A stretch of DNA of 64,000 nt, taken from positions 44,809,109-44,873,108 of the forward strand of contig CM037864.1 in the NCBI GenBank assembly GCA_021292105.1, in the 5' to 3' direction. Below are positions 1 through 12,660 of this stretch, piece by piece. The position numbers and the translations under genes were made by a program. Position 1 is the stretch's first letter. Each line of letters opens with the position of its first letter. The notes under the pieces were generated by a model. It had not been told where the DNA came from and made no database searches. It saw only the letters and a list, made by a program, of their open reading frames with translations. Origin of the DNA: Anadara kagoshimensis. Taxonomy: Eukaryota; Mollusca; Bivalvia; Arcoida; Arcidae.

Positions 1-48
1 ATGCAAAATAATGAAAAAAGAAGACAAATAGATTTTATAATTACTCAG

Positions 49-190
49 GATGTTGTTTCAACTACTGAAATAGAGGGGACATCTGTTGTGGAAGTATCAG
101 GCACATGCAGCTGTCCTGAATGCCCTCATCTGAAAGAGTTAGAGAGGCTAAAACTACAGCTTTTTGTAATGAAAATGAAGATGTCCAGAG
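49..190 (+). pseudogene. exon-like fragment with Cys-rich motif
   Basis: An open stretch begins right after an acceptor-like TTACTCAG and ends at AGAG|GTAGTT, so it can be read as a 142-base exon. The product carries a CSCPEC motif followed by a short charged helix-like segment rich in Leu, Lys and Glu. The first half recurs at about 2,873 next to another acceptor-like site, so the exon or its surroundings were duplicated. Family not recognised. It could be a real exon of a gene extending left of the window, or debris. Confidence 0.3.
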
Positions 191-201
191 GTAGTTATTA
201 G

Positions 202-890
202 CCTTTATTAATCTTGCATTAATTAAGTAAATCATAATTGACTTAACAGTTAAGTAAAGATATCATGAGTGTCACAAGTTTACTTTCAATGCATTGCAGA
301 AATATCAGTTTATTCCCTTGGTGGGATATACACGCATCCTGATTAAAAGTTTCTGAGGTCGTCAAAAGGCGAGACATAGTTTTTACTTTCCCTCAGTGTT
401 GTTGGCATGCCGAAAAAATGTTAAATTTTTGGGTTTTTAAAAATAATTTGCCAAAAGAAATGCTACTGAACTGCTAAGATAACTGTGAACATATCTCAAT
501 CTATTAAAACAACTATGCAAATGGGATGAAAATAAGATGACGTACAGGTCACTTGATAGGTCAGTACCTAGAAGCTATGTGATAGTGCAACTTAATTTTT
601 TGCCTTTTTCTTTGTTTAAATTTCCTGAATTTACAACCACCTGTAACCACATCGTGATCGAGGTCTTAAGTTCTAAGACTTTTGGACTTAATTTTCTCCA
701 CGTATTTCACATAAGGAGAGTTGTCTCACACGTTTTGAAATTTGACAAAAATGCTAGTTGATAACGATACAATAAATATAACACAGGAATCATACAAAAT
801 ATAACGACTTAACAATTCGTGTCTCAATAACTACTTCAATGACAAATTACACATAATATTGGGTAAACAAGATCAATACCAAACAAGGCA
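202..890. other. AT-rich stretch, no gene seen
   Basis: No open frame with recognisable similarity, no clear repeat structure and no RNA gene is visible here. Confidence 0.5.
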
Positions 891-1374
891 CAGGGTTCGT
901 ACAGACAGTTGGAGTCCAAATTTAAGGGCTTTTAAGGGTCTTTTCATGGTCTTATTTGCAAATTGAAGGCCTAATCAGAGAGATAATTTTAGCAAAATAA
1001 TAGTAACGACACTTGAAATTGGAGGTTGAAGTTGGACGTTCAGAAGGGCCTGGTACATTTAAATGGCTCATTTCAAACCTCAGAAAACTTATTATTTACA
1101 TATTTATTTACATATTTATTTATTTATTTATTTATTTATTATTTTCATAAGTCTCTTCAAATCCAAATACAGACACCCAACTGGCCAAATAGGGCCTTCG
1201 TCATAAATCCAAGGGCTTTTCATAAGTCTCTTCAAATCCAAATACAGACACCCAACTGGCCAAATAGGGCCTTCGTCATAAATCCAAGGGCTTTTCAGGG
1301 TCAGATTTGTTTTTAGGGTCTTTTTAGGGCAAACCTCAAAATTGAAGGACTTTTCCGGGCCTGTACGAACCCTG
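891..1374. mobile_element. hAT-like MITE (CAGGGTTCGTACAG ends, 5-bp duplication)
   Basis: The left end reads CAGGGTTCGTACAG and the right end CTGTACGAACCCTG, a perfect 14-bp inverted repeat. The five bases before the left end and after the right end are both AGGCA. The CAGGG terminus is typical of hAT-superfamily elements; classic hAT duplications are 8 bp, but 5-bp groups exist. At 484 bp with no transposase it would be non-autonomous. A TATT microsatellite and a 75-bp tandem duplication lie inside. The same terminus recurs at 27,924 and a related CAGGG element with a 5-bp duplication lies at 35,887-36,847. Confidence 0.75.
1142..1291. repeat. 75-bp tandem duplication
   Basis: Two essentially identical 75-base units (1,142-1,216 and 1,217-1,291), each starting TTTTCATAAGTCTCTTC, lie side by side inside the hAT-like MITE and downstream of a TATT microsatellite. 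Near identity implies a recent duplication or replication slippage. Confidence 0.85.
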
Positions 1375-2440
1375 AGGCATCACAAGTGATACTAATCTCC
1401 TCACAATGTGTAGTGTGTAATACTTGTATACCAAGTGTGGGTAAAAAAAATGAACTAAAGTTGTTGCAGTGCTGACCGAATTATTTCACTCAAACAAAGG
1501 ACAATAACTTTCAAACTGGATTTGCCAGGCACAAAACATAAACTCTTCCAAGATATTACCATGATTAACCCTTGTATTAAGTTTTAATAAGTTCTGTTGA
1601 GAAATAAAGTTATCAAAGCACTGACAAAGAAATCGCAACATACGGAGTACTGGCCAATTAAATCCTATATCCTTTCATGGGAACAGTAAGTTACATTTTA
1701 AAGGGCACATTGTTTCATTTGAACTAATAATGTATTTCTATCAAGACTGATACTATACATGATTTCTAAACGACCAATGTAATAATCAACATCTACCCCA
1801 TAGTATATTATGGAATCATACATAGTCCATCTTTCACATGTGGGGAACATATCACTTGATTGCTTCATCACCCCAAGATACTTCCAAATGTGAACTCTGG
1901 CCTGTGTGCAATTCAGTGATATACTGTGAGTAAGTGTGGATTATTTCTTTCTAATATGACCTAAATTGAAAGCTGCAAACTTGTATCTTGGAAGTGCATT
2001 TACTGCTTATTCACAGAAAGGTTCATTGAAACAATCTGGTTGTTGAGATTTCCTCCATTGAAATAAATAATTTAATTGTAGGTCCCAACGATTGTTAGCA
2101 CCACATAGTATGACATCACAAGGTGAGCAAGGGAGTACATCAGTAAAACAGAACAGCCAAGGGTATATAATTTGTTTTATCATTGTTGGCTGTCTTCATG
2201 TTTCATATGAGGGAAAACAAAGGAACAATTAAACCATGATCAAATACATTTTTTACATAGTTTTCATCTTGTAAAAAGCTTGTTGATGCAAATTTCATAA
2301 TGGAATAAAGTCCAACTAAAGAAAGATTCATTTATTTTTTTTTTTTGGTATCTATGTATAGTTTCTGTATATCTTTCTAATCTAATATGAGTGGATCATT
2401 ATAAATGACAGCTATTATACTACGTTGTATTTTCTTTTTT
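1375..2440. other. non-coding stretch, no gene seen
   Basis: No convincing gene. A short acceptor-flanked piece near 2,093-2,170 could be a small exon but has nothing recognisable in it. Confidence 0.4.
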
Positions 2441-2444
2441 TCAG

Positions 2445-2640
2445 TCACTTGCAAAACCACTGGCTACCAAATCAAAAACCCAGCTGCATCAGTTGCAAGG
2501 GTATTGACTATCAAATCTAAACAGCCAGCTACATCAGAAGCAAGGGTATTGACTATCAAAACTAAAGAGCCATCTACATTAGTTGCAAAACCATTTGCAT
2601 CTGACTCTAAAGAACCAGCTGCATCAGTATGTCTATGGTA
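2445..2640 (+). pseudogene. exon-like fragment with 15-residue tandem repeats
   Basis: A polypyrimidine tract ending TTTTTTTCAG precedes an open stretch that runs to GTAGTAAGT, so it has the form of an internal exon. The product is built of about four degenerate 15-residue units around ARVLTIKSKQPATS, i.e. 45-base repeats, rich in Lys, Pro, Ala, Ser and Thr. Such low-complexity Lys/Pro/Ser arrays often occur as linkers in nuclear proteins, but no family is recognised. It may belong with the exon-like pieces at 49-190 and 2,873. Confidence 0.3.
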
Positions 2641-2814
2641 GTAAGTATTTCATGCATATATCATGTATATGTAAACACAACCATTTTTAAAGTATTTTTT
2701 CATAAAATTTAAACTTTTGATTAATTGGTTGGTATATTTATGTAAAACCACTAGTCTTAGAACATTGCAAAATATAAAATACATGTAATTCATTGCCAAG
2801 TTTTGATACAAGAG

Positions 2815-2960
2815 AAAGAAGACAAAACAGATTTTATACTATTTTATTACTATATTGTACTTAGGATGTTGTTTCAACTATTGAAATAGAGGGGACATCT
2901 GCTGTGGAAAAAATGGAAGAGTTACGGACAATTAGAACCGTCAATCAACAGTAGTTGAGG
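2815..2960 (+). pseudogene. partial second copy of the 49-190 exon
   Basis: From 2,815 the sequence parallels the start of the window: an AAGAAGACAAA stretch, then GATGTTGTTTCAACTA and GAAATAGAGGGGACATCTG. The Cys motif present in the first copy is lost after about 2,910. It is a truncated duplicate. Confidence 0.5.
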
Positions 2961-2979
2961 ATGTTGTGGTGACCTCTCG

Positions 2980-3730
2980 CACATCAAAGATGGCGACTGA
3001 TAAACAAACTTGAAAAACGAAAACAGAATTATCTGATTTTATCGATCAAATGAATGTACTTTTTCAGCAACAGTCCGATAGAATATCTCAAATTGAGAAA
3101 TCCAAGATAACAGGAGGCAAGGAATGAGGTCATTCCAAGACCCCCCATGTTTTCTTCAAACGTGCCGAGCACCCAGTCGATCGGATCAGACTCGGATTCT
3201 CCTGACTTGTCTGATCACGAGCGATATTGTTCCAAACACGACCTTTTACAATTTTTTACAGGACAATAGATCTCGGGACTTATGTGGTTCCCCCGATGAT
3301 TCTGAGCCTATCATAGATAATTCCAGTCCAAATATACTGACTTTAAATGCGGACAAACTTTTAGGACAGTTCAGTGGTTCAACAGGGAACCCTACAAAAT
3401 CCGCAAAACAATCAGATAAAGAGTTGCAAGAATGTTCAGATTCCATAAAGTTGTTTTATCAACATAGTGATAAAACATCCGCCAACATTGACAGCACTTA
3501 GGCTACATCAGTAAACAACTCCATCCATCAACATACTAAAGTATCGGGCAGAAAAGAGACTCTCAAAAAATACTACAGACCAGGCAATATTCCAAATTTA
3601 GTGATGCCCAAAATAAAATACCTGTGTAGTCAACATTACGTAGCACCACCAAAAGTGTTGATCTCAAGCACCAAAGTACTCAAAACTTATTGATTAAAGC
3701 CATCTGTCAAACTCAATAATTCACATGATC
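2980..3730 (+). pseudogene. DIRS-type retroelement gag-like fragment
   Basis: Pieces in shifting frames give an N-terminal helix (a DFIDQMNVLFQQQSDRI stretch near 3,035), an acidic Ser/Asp segment near 3,150-3,250 and, near 3,580-3,720, the RPGNIPNLVMPKI and LKHQSTQNLLIKAI motifs. That order matches the gag-like ORF of invertebrate DIRS elements, where a Pro-Glu/Gly-Asn core is followed by a Leu/Lys/Gln helix. Several stops and frameshifts make it a pseudogene, and it differs from the family at 7,620 and 34,395. Its right edge abuts the SAP-like gene copy. Confidence 0.45.
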
Positions 3731-3732
3731 AA

Positions 3733-5360
3733 GTATCAGGAAGCATACAATATCACCATATGACACACAAAATCCTAGCAATTGGACTAAGGAGAAATTG
3801 TTAAATGAGTTAAGAAAGTTAGGCATAAACAGCCATGGCTCATTTATTAAAGCTACATTAAAACAACTTTATCTGGCTAACTTGCAAACCAAAAGGATAA
3901 ATGTAAATTTAAAATAAAAGAAGCAAAGAAGCAAATGATTCTATGGAAACATGTATACAGGACCTACCATACAGAACATCATCAGGAATCAAGAGCCATC
4001 TGATTCATCCTCAAGGGAAGACACGTTTTACACCTTCAGAAGACACAACATCGACTTCTGTTTTACAAAGTATGTGCACTATGGTCAGTGAAACAATGTC
4101 CAGCTTCAAGATAAAAAAAAGAGACAATTTTTCACACCATCATTAGTAAAAACATGCAGAAAAAATTATTGGAAGCGGGATGTTGGTGAAAGAAGGAATT
4201 GGCTGTTTGATAAATTTAACAATTTTCAAACTCCTGACTCCAATAGAATTATCTTTTAATTAGCTGGCCACAAAGTATGTAGAAAGACTTGGATACAGGC
4301 ATATGGGATGGATCAAAGTGTTTTTTATAAAAAGAAACAAGAGGACAACTAAAAAGCTTTTTGTCAAAGAAAGAAAAGTGTATGTCCTCCAAGAGGTATC
4401 AAGCAGCAGCATGGTTCAGCCAATATGCTGCTTCATACGGGGAACTTTCATCATTTACCAAAGAAACATGGCTTCCAACTGGCACAAGGAAGAAAGATGT
4501 ATACCAAAAATATATTGAGGAAATGAAAAGAGAAAACCAGAAATATCTTTCACATCAGGCATTTTTCAATATGTGGAAAGAATGGTATACAAATGTAATT
4601 ATAAAACAGGTAAGTGATGACTTTTATGTTTTTTTTATTTACAGCAAAAGTGGCATTATAAGTAGTATAGTGTTATAACACATTGATACGTGTATTTTGT
4701 AATTGTCAACTAACAGTTAGCTAACCCCTCCTGTGTTAAATTCAAATAAATAAACATAGTATTATTTGCATACTGTATAGATATTGAAGTGAAAAAATCC
4801 CAAAGTACTGTCATATAAATTTTCAAATTTTCTGAATGAAATATTTAAAATATTGTCATATTATGAATTTTTTAATATTTCATTCAGAAAATTCAAACAT
4901 TTATAACATGACAATTCTGTTATAGTTTGAATCATATATTCAAAATAACAAATGTTTTTCAAAATTTCTCACAAAACCCAAACTAATTATGAACATTTTC
5001 TTTTTCAGGCTAATGACTTTGCAAGATGCACAATATGTGAAAGATCTGAATGTCAGTTGTATAAGACAATTGATCCTGAAAAGAAAAATTGCATTACTTT
5101 GTTCTTGTGTATTGAAGATCATCATCATGCCAGTGTGCGAGTGCACAAGATGTGTGAATGAGCCAATCAGAGGAACCATAAATCAAATAAAGACTCATAT
5201 CTACAAACATCAAACCCTTAGACGAAGCACCATTTTACTGTGCTCTGTGCTTGTTCAGATTACTACCGAAGGTCAGCTGAACAAACATACAAAGAAAAAA
5301 ACTATAATCCACATAAGGACCGGGTGGAAGATGCCTGTCAGAAGAATTCCACTTTAAAAT
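3733..5360 (+). pseudogene. uncharacterised SAP-like / Cys-containing gene, copy 1
   Basis: Near 3,778 a stretch beginning NWTKEKLLNELRKLGI resembles an SAP DNA-binding helix pair. After decayed sequence, a second block at 4,361-4,609 encodes KRYQAAAWFSQYAASYGE and ends at CAG|GTAAGT. A 399-base intron follows, then an exon at 5,009 with FARCTICERSECQ, a Cys-x2-Cys motif. A copy with the same exon order and intron position lies at 9,127-13,612. Frameshifts and stops between the blocks show it is inactive. The pattern resembles repeated, uncharacterised mollusc and cnidarian genes and may be mobile-element derived. Downstream, 5,130-5,250 holds a further short Cys-rich open stretch (CECTRC) of unclear relation. 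Confidence 0.5.
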
Positions 5361-5463
5361 TGAAGGATTCTCCAGACAGTTAAGTAAGCCCTATTTGATA
5401 AGCCAAAGGGATTACAAAATCATCCCAACATTAGAACTGGACCAGTTACCCATCTAGAGTGGG

Positions 5464-5904
5464 TTGGTGAGAACACAAGAGTGGGTAGAGTCCCAGCCTC
5501 TTGTATTAGAGGAAGCCAATGGAGATTTGGTGGAAGTGGAGGAGGTGTCCGTTCCTCCACACCAAGATGCCCCTCCTCTGCAGCTTCACCCAGGCCTGAA
5601 GCTACTCCTGGGGCACCTGAAGATTAGGGGCCTCATGAGGAGCATTTTCAGCTGGATCTGGAGGATCCGGAAATCAACCCACCTGCATCAGCTTCCAGCG
5701 AATCCAGCAGCACCACATCTAATACCAGCTCTTCCTTAAGTGATTCCAGTAGCTGTCAAATTCCCGTTGATAGTGACTAATGTCAATGAAGCAATGATGT
5801 GTCTTCAAGCACAGCATAACAGCCCAAGTACTAGGCAGTCCACACTGGATCGAATGGAGTACAGGCTGGAGCGTCTCGAGAGGTGCCAGAGAACCCCAGA
5901 GTAA
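5464..5904 (+). pseudogene. unrecognised acidic/Ser-rich coding remnant
   Basis: Base composition turns GC-richer and codon-like here. In one frame an acidic stretch (QLDLEDPEINPPASAS) is followed by a Ser/Thr-rich run near 5,700-5,760; further on, around 5,850, a short charged segment (LDRMEYRLERLERCQ) looks like coiled coil before a stop at about 5,902. Frame changes and stops intervene. I do not recognise the family. The jump in GC suggests an inserted coding remnant. Confidence 0.35.
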
Positions 5905-5905
5905 T

Positions 5906-7600
5906 TTGTAAAGTTAAATCAAAATAAAAATTGATTAGTTTCTAAAATTGGGACATTGTCGACAGAAAATAATAATTCCATAAATATATGAAAAAGACAC
6001 AAGATCAGTAACGAAAATTTAATAAAGTTTTATAAATGTGTACCTGATCGTTGTTTGTCATTTTGGAAAGAGAGAGAAAGTAGACCCGACCGTCGCTATG
6101 AGTGGGTTCATTCAAGCGTTCGTATGTAACTGGATCATTTGTTGTAAGTCTGGATTTTAATAAACTGCTGATTATCACTCACAATATTCCCGTTTCATGT
6201 TAATTTTACTTCCAAAGCGGTAAAGTATTTCAAATCCACATTTGTATTCCATGCGTGTCAGTTAGCTCACGACACTGTACGATTTATCTCCCTTTCACGG
6301 AAGTATAAACTAATCGATGAATCAGTTTTAAAATGTGATAGGATGCTTCAACACCAAAATATGTTATAATAACCTTCAAAATAAATTTAAATTACCGCCG
6401 ATTTTATAAAGAATTATGTAATCACCCGCCATTGTTGTTTATTTCATAAAAAGTTAAGGATTTTACATCGTAGGACACAAACTTCCCGGACTACTTTTTG
6501 TTGTATTTACGAGATCAGTTCGCCAGATTGCACAAATTTTTTGTTGCATCCCGTCACAATACGTTACACATAGAAAAGAGGCCCTATCTTGGAAGAAAGC
6601 GATAGCAAAGTACGCTTTCAATATCGTGAAACGCCATACAAAAATAATTAACAATTAACCACATTTCGGCTAGATGTATTGAGATTTTCTTTATTTTGGT
6701 ACCGATAGTTTTCAATGTTTACATCTCTTGTGCATACCCGCACCACTGGTAGTCGTGGCGACTATAAAACTTGTTACATGATGACCAACAGGGGGATTTG
6801 TATCATTCAGGAACCCAGACAGTGGTCACTACTGCAGCAGTTACCGTACAGAGTTAAAAACTTAACAGTTTATTAAATTTAAGTTTTGGACATCGTCAAT
6901 ATTCAGACTAAGGCAGAAATTTATGTTTTTTCGGCCTTATTATTTTTTAATTTATTAATTTTTTTTTTTACTTTCGGTTTCACTAAGATAGGGAACCAAG
7001 ACTACATTATATATTTTTTTTTTTTTTTGTTAAAAGGCCACGGTCTATACTGTACAGAAGCCCTAGAGGGACATTTCAGTTACTTCTTATTGATTATTTG
7101 TTATTCCTTAATAGTTAATTGTTATCTTTAATTAGTAATTTGTTATTTCTTAATCCTTATTTGTTCCGGTTAGATTGTTACACACGGTACTTATTACCAA
7201 TATGGATGCAGGAAAAATTCAGGGTGAAATAAGCTCGAGTGAAGATGAATCTGTATATAATTTATTTTAGAATTCATTACAAAGAAGCATTTGCCATGTA
7301 TAACTTTTCAATGCATCTATTTTTAAGATGTCAGATTTTATTAATTCAACACGTAATGAGGTATCCAATGAGATTGCATATCACTGGTCACGTGAAGGTC
7401 ACTGCGTATCCTGGTTTTGAAGACGAAGGTCATATTTCATATTGTTTTATTTCGTGTTTTTGCATTGTTATAAGGAACTTTTTGTAACCATCTCCAGCAT
7501 GGTGAATTTATTTACCATCTCGCTCAGGGAATGGTAATTTTTTGTACACCATAACTCCTCAGGAGGGTGTATAATAAAGTGACTTTACTACGGGTCAGTG
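5906..7600. other. non-coding, possible 5' region of the adjacent DIRS-like element
   Basis: No gene is supported. Poly-T runs occur near 6,960 and 7,015. The stretch 6,730-7,600 contains a 20-residue open start near 7,202 and leads directly into the gag-like remnant at 7,620, so it may be that element's leader, but no terminal repeat could be defined. Confidence 0.35.
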
Positions 7601-7619
7601 GTCCTAGATCAAGGCCATC

Positions 7620-9060
7620 ATGGCGGATCGGGAAAAGTTGAAGGACAATGTCAAGGGCAGCTCAGCTGAATTGACCATAAATGAAGTTTCATTGGCCTCA
7701 GGCAGCAAAAACTTCATTTGTTTGGACTCTGGATTGGATTTTAATCTATCCAACGGCGATATTTTTGAGGCCACAGTTACGAATCTAGAGTCATCTTTAG
7801 ATTGAGCATCTACAACACAGAGTCGCATAAATTATGCAAATGAGGCAGAAATCTCGCAGCGTTCGAGATATGAACCGGAAGTCTCGTCCTGTTCGATATT
7901 TTCAAACTCTACTTCCGGCGATGCGGTTGTCAACAAACTTTTGGCACAGAATCAACTTTTGATTTCAAAACTGAATTCTCATCACAAGGACAATTTCCTA
8001 GATGTCAAGATGAATCATTGGATTCCGATGGTTTTGAGGACGAGATAGTAGAGGTAGATCCTCCTGAGAACATACAAGATACATCGGAAGTGCTAGATTC
8101 TTTACTTACCGCTGGCGACGGTACTGATGATGACGATGATCTTTTGGCCTCTTTGGCAGAGTTTAATCGGTCGGCGTAATTATCCGGACCAAAAATCAAC
8201 AATAAATTTGCCAGTATAGTCAACAGTGATATTAGATCTAATATTCATGACTCTAAAATCAAGCCACTAACTGACAAGTACAACAAGCCAGAGAACTGTA
8301 CTAATTTAGTAGTTTCCAAAGTAAACTCTGGGATTTGGAATAAGTTAAACAATTCTTCTAGAGACACCAATGTTAAACTACAACCACAATTGCAGATGGG
8401 CATTTCCAAGTTATCCGGCAGACATGTAAATTCCAGAGGACACTATCAAGCATCCAGGAGAGATTCCACAAAGCTATTTCAAACAATGGTTGTTATTTTA
8501 TGGTAAAAGTAACATAAGTCCACTAATAACATCTGTACATATAATTTTTATATGAATTTTTAACTGAATTGTTCCAATCTGGTAGAAGTTACAGTGCTAT
8601 TAATACTGCCAGATCGGCCTTATCTTCCATGTTATCAGTTAATTCTAATGTTTTCAGTGGAAAGGTTGGAGATCATCCATGTATTGTGAGATTTATGTGA
8701 GGTGTGTACCTAAGTACACTACCTGGGATGTAAATATTGTATTGAAATACAGAAGTACTTTGGACCCTGTAAATACTCTTTGCCTTAAAACATTGACCTT
8801 AAGACTAGTGACTCTCTTAGCCATATTGACAGCTCAACACATACAATTGTTGGCCAAAATAAAAGTCAGTGATGTACATGTTTGTGCTTTGGAGATAAAC
8901 ATTTTATGTAGTGCTATATTAAAGACCTCTAAACCTGGGAAACATTTATCTAACACAGATTTCTATTTTGTCTTCTATGAGGTCCGCTTTAAACAGAGAG
9001 ATGGTCAGTCTGTCCATGTGGACAACAACATCTTCCATTCACACCATGTGTAATAAATTA
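7620..9060 (+). pseudogene. DIRS-type retroelement: gag-like plus tyrosine recombinase remnant
   Basis: The first part (7,620-8,470) encodes an acidic leader, a DDDD segment and the motif LTDKYNKPENCTNLVV followed by the IWNKLNNSSRD block typical of DIRS gag-like proteins. From about 8,430 the tyrosine-recombinase ORF begins. Its clearest part, 8,709-8,960, reads KYTTWDVNIVLKYRSTL and continues with Leu-rich recombinase helices and KTSKPGKHLS. Known role of the family: the recombinase integrates a circular DNA intermediate without a target duplication. Stops, frameshifts and an inserted AT-rich stretch near 8,530 inactivate it. A sister fragment lies at 34,395-35,080. Confidence 0.65.
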
Positions 9061-10842
9061 TACTTAAAGAATCTGTATAGTTGGAGTCTGTTTTCATAAC
9101 ATCATCAGAAAGTTCCCAATGAAAAAGTATCATGAAGCATACAAAAAAACCATATGACACACAAAATTCTAGCAACTGGACTAAGGAGAAATTGTTAAAT
9201 GAGTTAAGAAAGTTAGGCATAAAAAGCCATGTCTCATTTATTAAAGCTACATTAAAACAACTTTATCTAGCTAACTTGCAAACCAAAAGGATAACGATCC
9301 CAAATTATTCTATGGCAACAGATACAGGATCTACAATATAGGACATCATCAGGAATTAAGAGCCATCGGATTCAACAGTGAGGGAAAACACATGTTTTAC
9401 GCCTTCAGAAGACACAACATCAACTTCTGTTTTACAAAGTATGTGCACTATTGTCAGTGAAACAATGTCCAGCTTTAAGACAATGATGTCAACAGTATTG
9501 GCTAAACAAGGACACTAAGACTGTGTAAATGTATTAAAAACTGTACAAAAAGAGAATTTTTCACACCATCGTTAGTAAATTCATGCAGAAAAAATTATTG
9601 GAAGCGAAATGTTGGTGAAAGAAGGAATTGGCCGTTTGATAAATCAAACAACTCCTGATTCCAATAGAATTATCTTCTCATTAGCTGACCACAAAGTATG
9701 TAGAAAGGTTTGGACACAGGCACATGCGGTGGATAAAAGTGGTTTTTATAAAAAGAAATAAGAGTGGACAACTAAAAAGCTTATGTCAAAGAAAGAAAAG
9801 TGTATGTCTTTCAAGAGGTATCAAGCAGCAGCATGGTTCAGACAATATGCTGCTTCATACGGGGAACTTTCATCATTTACCGAAGAAACATGGCTTCCAA
9901 CTGGAACAAGGAAGAAAAATATATACCCCAAAATATATTGAGAAATGAAAAGGGAAAACCAGAAATATCTTTCACATCAAGCATTTTTCAATATGTGGAA
10001 AGAATATTATAAAACAGGTAAGTAATGACTTTTGTACATGTTTTTTTCCACAAATATAGAGAATTTACAGTAAAAGTGGCATTATAAGTAGTATAATGTT
10101 ATAACACATTGATACATTTATTTTCTAATCGTCAACTAACAGTTAGCTAACCCTTCCTGTGTTAAACTCAAATAAATAAACACATTATTATTTAAATATA
10201 TAAATTTTCCAATTTTCTGAATGAAATATTTAAAATATTGTCATATTATGAATTTTTGAATACAGTCAACTCTCTTTACAATGGCACCCTTTATAACAGC
10301 ATATTCGGTTAACGGCAAAAATTGCCGGGAACAAATCTGTCACAAAGTTATTATAACACTTTATAACGGCATATTCGGTTACTGGCTCCGGCAATGAAAT
10401 TCCGGGAATGAATGTACAAAATAAACACTAATTTTGTTCGATATACCGGCACTGCTAACCGGCAGAAGATCACACAATATCTAACACACCATGCCTTCAG
10501 GCATCGCTGCACATAACCCCTTGTGCCTGACCGATTGTTTATACAGGTAACCTGATTGTCCAGTTTATCACCTGTGCGCGTTTAGGTCATTAATTAATAG
10601 GTACACAAGATTACCTGTACCTGACGGTAATTAACGGTGTAATTATCACTCTTGTAAGAGATACCGGGTCGTGTGTGTGGTATTGTCCAAGCTGATGGTG
10701 TATACAGTTGATACACAAATAAACATGTCAAAATTATGACACATTGAGTTGAGTAAAATTAAGAAATATAATACATGAAACAAGTAGATTTTAGTCTCAT
10801 TCTTTAAATCGTATTATTGACGGGTGTACACAAGTGTGAAAA

Positions 10843-12407
10843 TTGGAATATGTCGGAACCCCGGCGAAACGTAGGCGAACTCAATTCACCGTTGCAGAAA
10901 AGAAGGAAATAATTGTTATAAAAATGATCACCCAAAATCTTCTCAAGATGAAATTGCATCATTTTTTACATGTGAATGGGGTAAAACTGTTGGACGATCA
11001 ACTGTTGGAGATATATTGCAGGATAAATCAAAATACACGAACATTTCAACTGACAGTGATAAATCCATACGCAATCGAGGTGGAAAATTTGAGGAATTAG
11101 ACCGTGCATTATTTATGTGGTTTAGTGACGTTAGATCCCAACATGTGTGTGGGACCGATGAAATGTTGATTGAAAAGGCCAAAAAATTTGGAGGTGAATT
11201 GAATGTAGATAATGACTTTCAGTATTCTGTTGGATGGTTACAAGAATTCAAAAAGAGACATAAAATCGCGCATCACGTTACACATGGTGAAGCTGATAGT
11301 GCCGACCCGGAAGTAGTTAATCAAGGTTGATTACAATTACAACAGGATCTTGCGCAGTATGAGCCGAAGGACATTTACTATCTTGATGAAACCGGCTTAT
11401 TTTATCGTCTTAGTCCAAATTCAACACTAGCGACTGGACCCGTTCGCGGACAAAAGAGACAGAAAGATAGGATCACCGTCGCTTTATGTGCAAATGCCAC
11501 CGGGACTGATAAACTTACACCTTAAGTGATAGGTCGATGTGCATGCCCCAGGTGTTTTGGAAAGACAATTGATCCTAACGTGTATGTCACATATCGTTTT
11601 AACAAGAAAGCCTGGATGACCGGATGTGTATTTCAAGAGTGGTTGGTACAATTTAATAGAAAGATGAGATTACAAAATAGACACGTATTACTGTTAGTTG
11701 ACAATGCGACTAGTCATTCTAGTGATGGGATAACACTTTCACATGTGATACTGAAATTTTTACCACCTAACACAACGTCTCATATCCAACCGATGGATGC
11801 TGGAATCATACGCAACTTTAAGGGACATTATAAGACACTGTTAGTTAATCATTTTCTACGTTGTATTGAGGATAAGAAAGACCAGATTGTGACAATCAAA
11901 TTAGCCATTTCATTTGTGAAGGAATCCTGGCTATCGGTTAAGCCATCAACCATTGTGAACTGTTGGCGCCATACAAACATTTTGCCACCAGCTGTAATAG
12001 ACCATGATGAATGTAGTGATGAGGACGATATGCCCCTTGCGGAGCTTAGACTTTTGCTACAGAGAATGCCCAATGAAAACTTAATGAATGCGCAGGAGTT
12101 TGTAGACATTGACAATGCAGTGGAAACAGGTGAATCCTTGACGGATGAGGCTATAATGGAAATTGTGTCCGACTCTCGCGAATGTGACATTGAAAGTGAT
12201 GATGATGATGATGGTGTTGATGACAAGCCATTTTCTAAGGTCGACGCAAGACATGGATACGAAAATGCTATTTCTTTCTTTGAAAACAATCCAGAGATTG
12301 GAAAAGAACATTTGCCGTCACTGTGGCGCACCCTGCGCAGTATTGACTGTTTTACTAGTGCGACTACTATTAAGAGATCAATTATGGATTTTATAAGAAA
12401 GAAGTGA
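10843..12407 (+). pseudogene. Tigger/jerky-type transposase, decayed
   Basis: The N-terminus has a basic KRRRTQFT stretch and a psq/CENP-B-type helix-turn-helix (near 10,880-11,050), broken by a frameshift near 10,920. A CENP-B-type second HTH follows near 11,090-11,260 (AKKFGGELN, SVGWLQEFKKRH). The DDE_1 catalytic core shows LDETG near 11,382, LLVDNATSH near 11,695 and PMDAGII near 11,793 as the three acidic positions. In-frame stops lie at 11,328 (TGA) and 11,523 (TAA). The C-terminus is acidic and ends at 12,407. Known role: cut-and-paste at TA. Identity is sure; inactivity follows from the three lesions. Confidence 0.92.
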
Positions 12408-12660
12408 CTATTGTGATCAACCATTTTGGAGAGTAATTATAGTGACTGTGTAATCTAGTGCTCGTTTTCTCTCATTTACTCATTATTGAAGTGAATTAAT
12501 AGTGACTGGTTATCTTTAGTGCTTTTAACTCGGTTCAATATTAAACTTTAAACATTATCATACTTGTCTTTAATTAATGCCTTGTTTTGATTTTTATTTA
12601 CTGTAATAAATTTACTCAACTTTATTTTGTTTTTTCTTTCAAATATTCTACTACTCAATA

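Noticed and set aside
11849-12424. 191-codon open frame on the minus strand
   Set aside because: It lies opposite the Tigger transposase and has no recognisable content; a shadow of the real gene.
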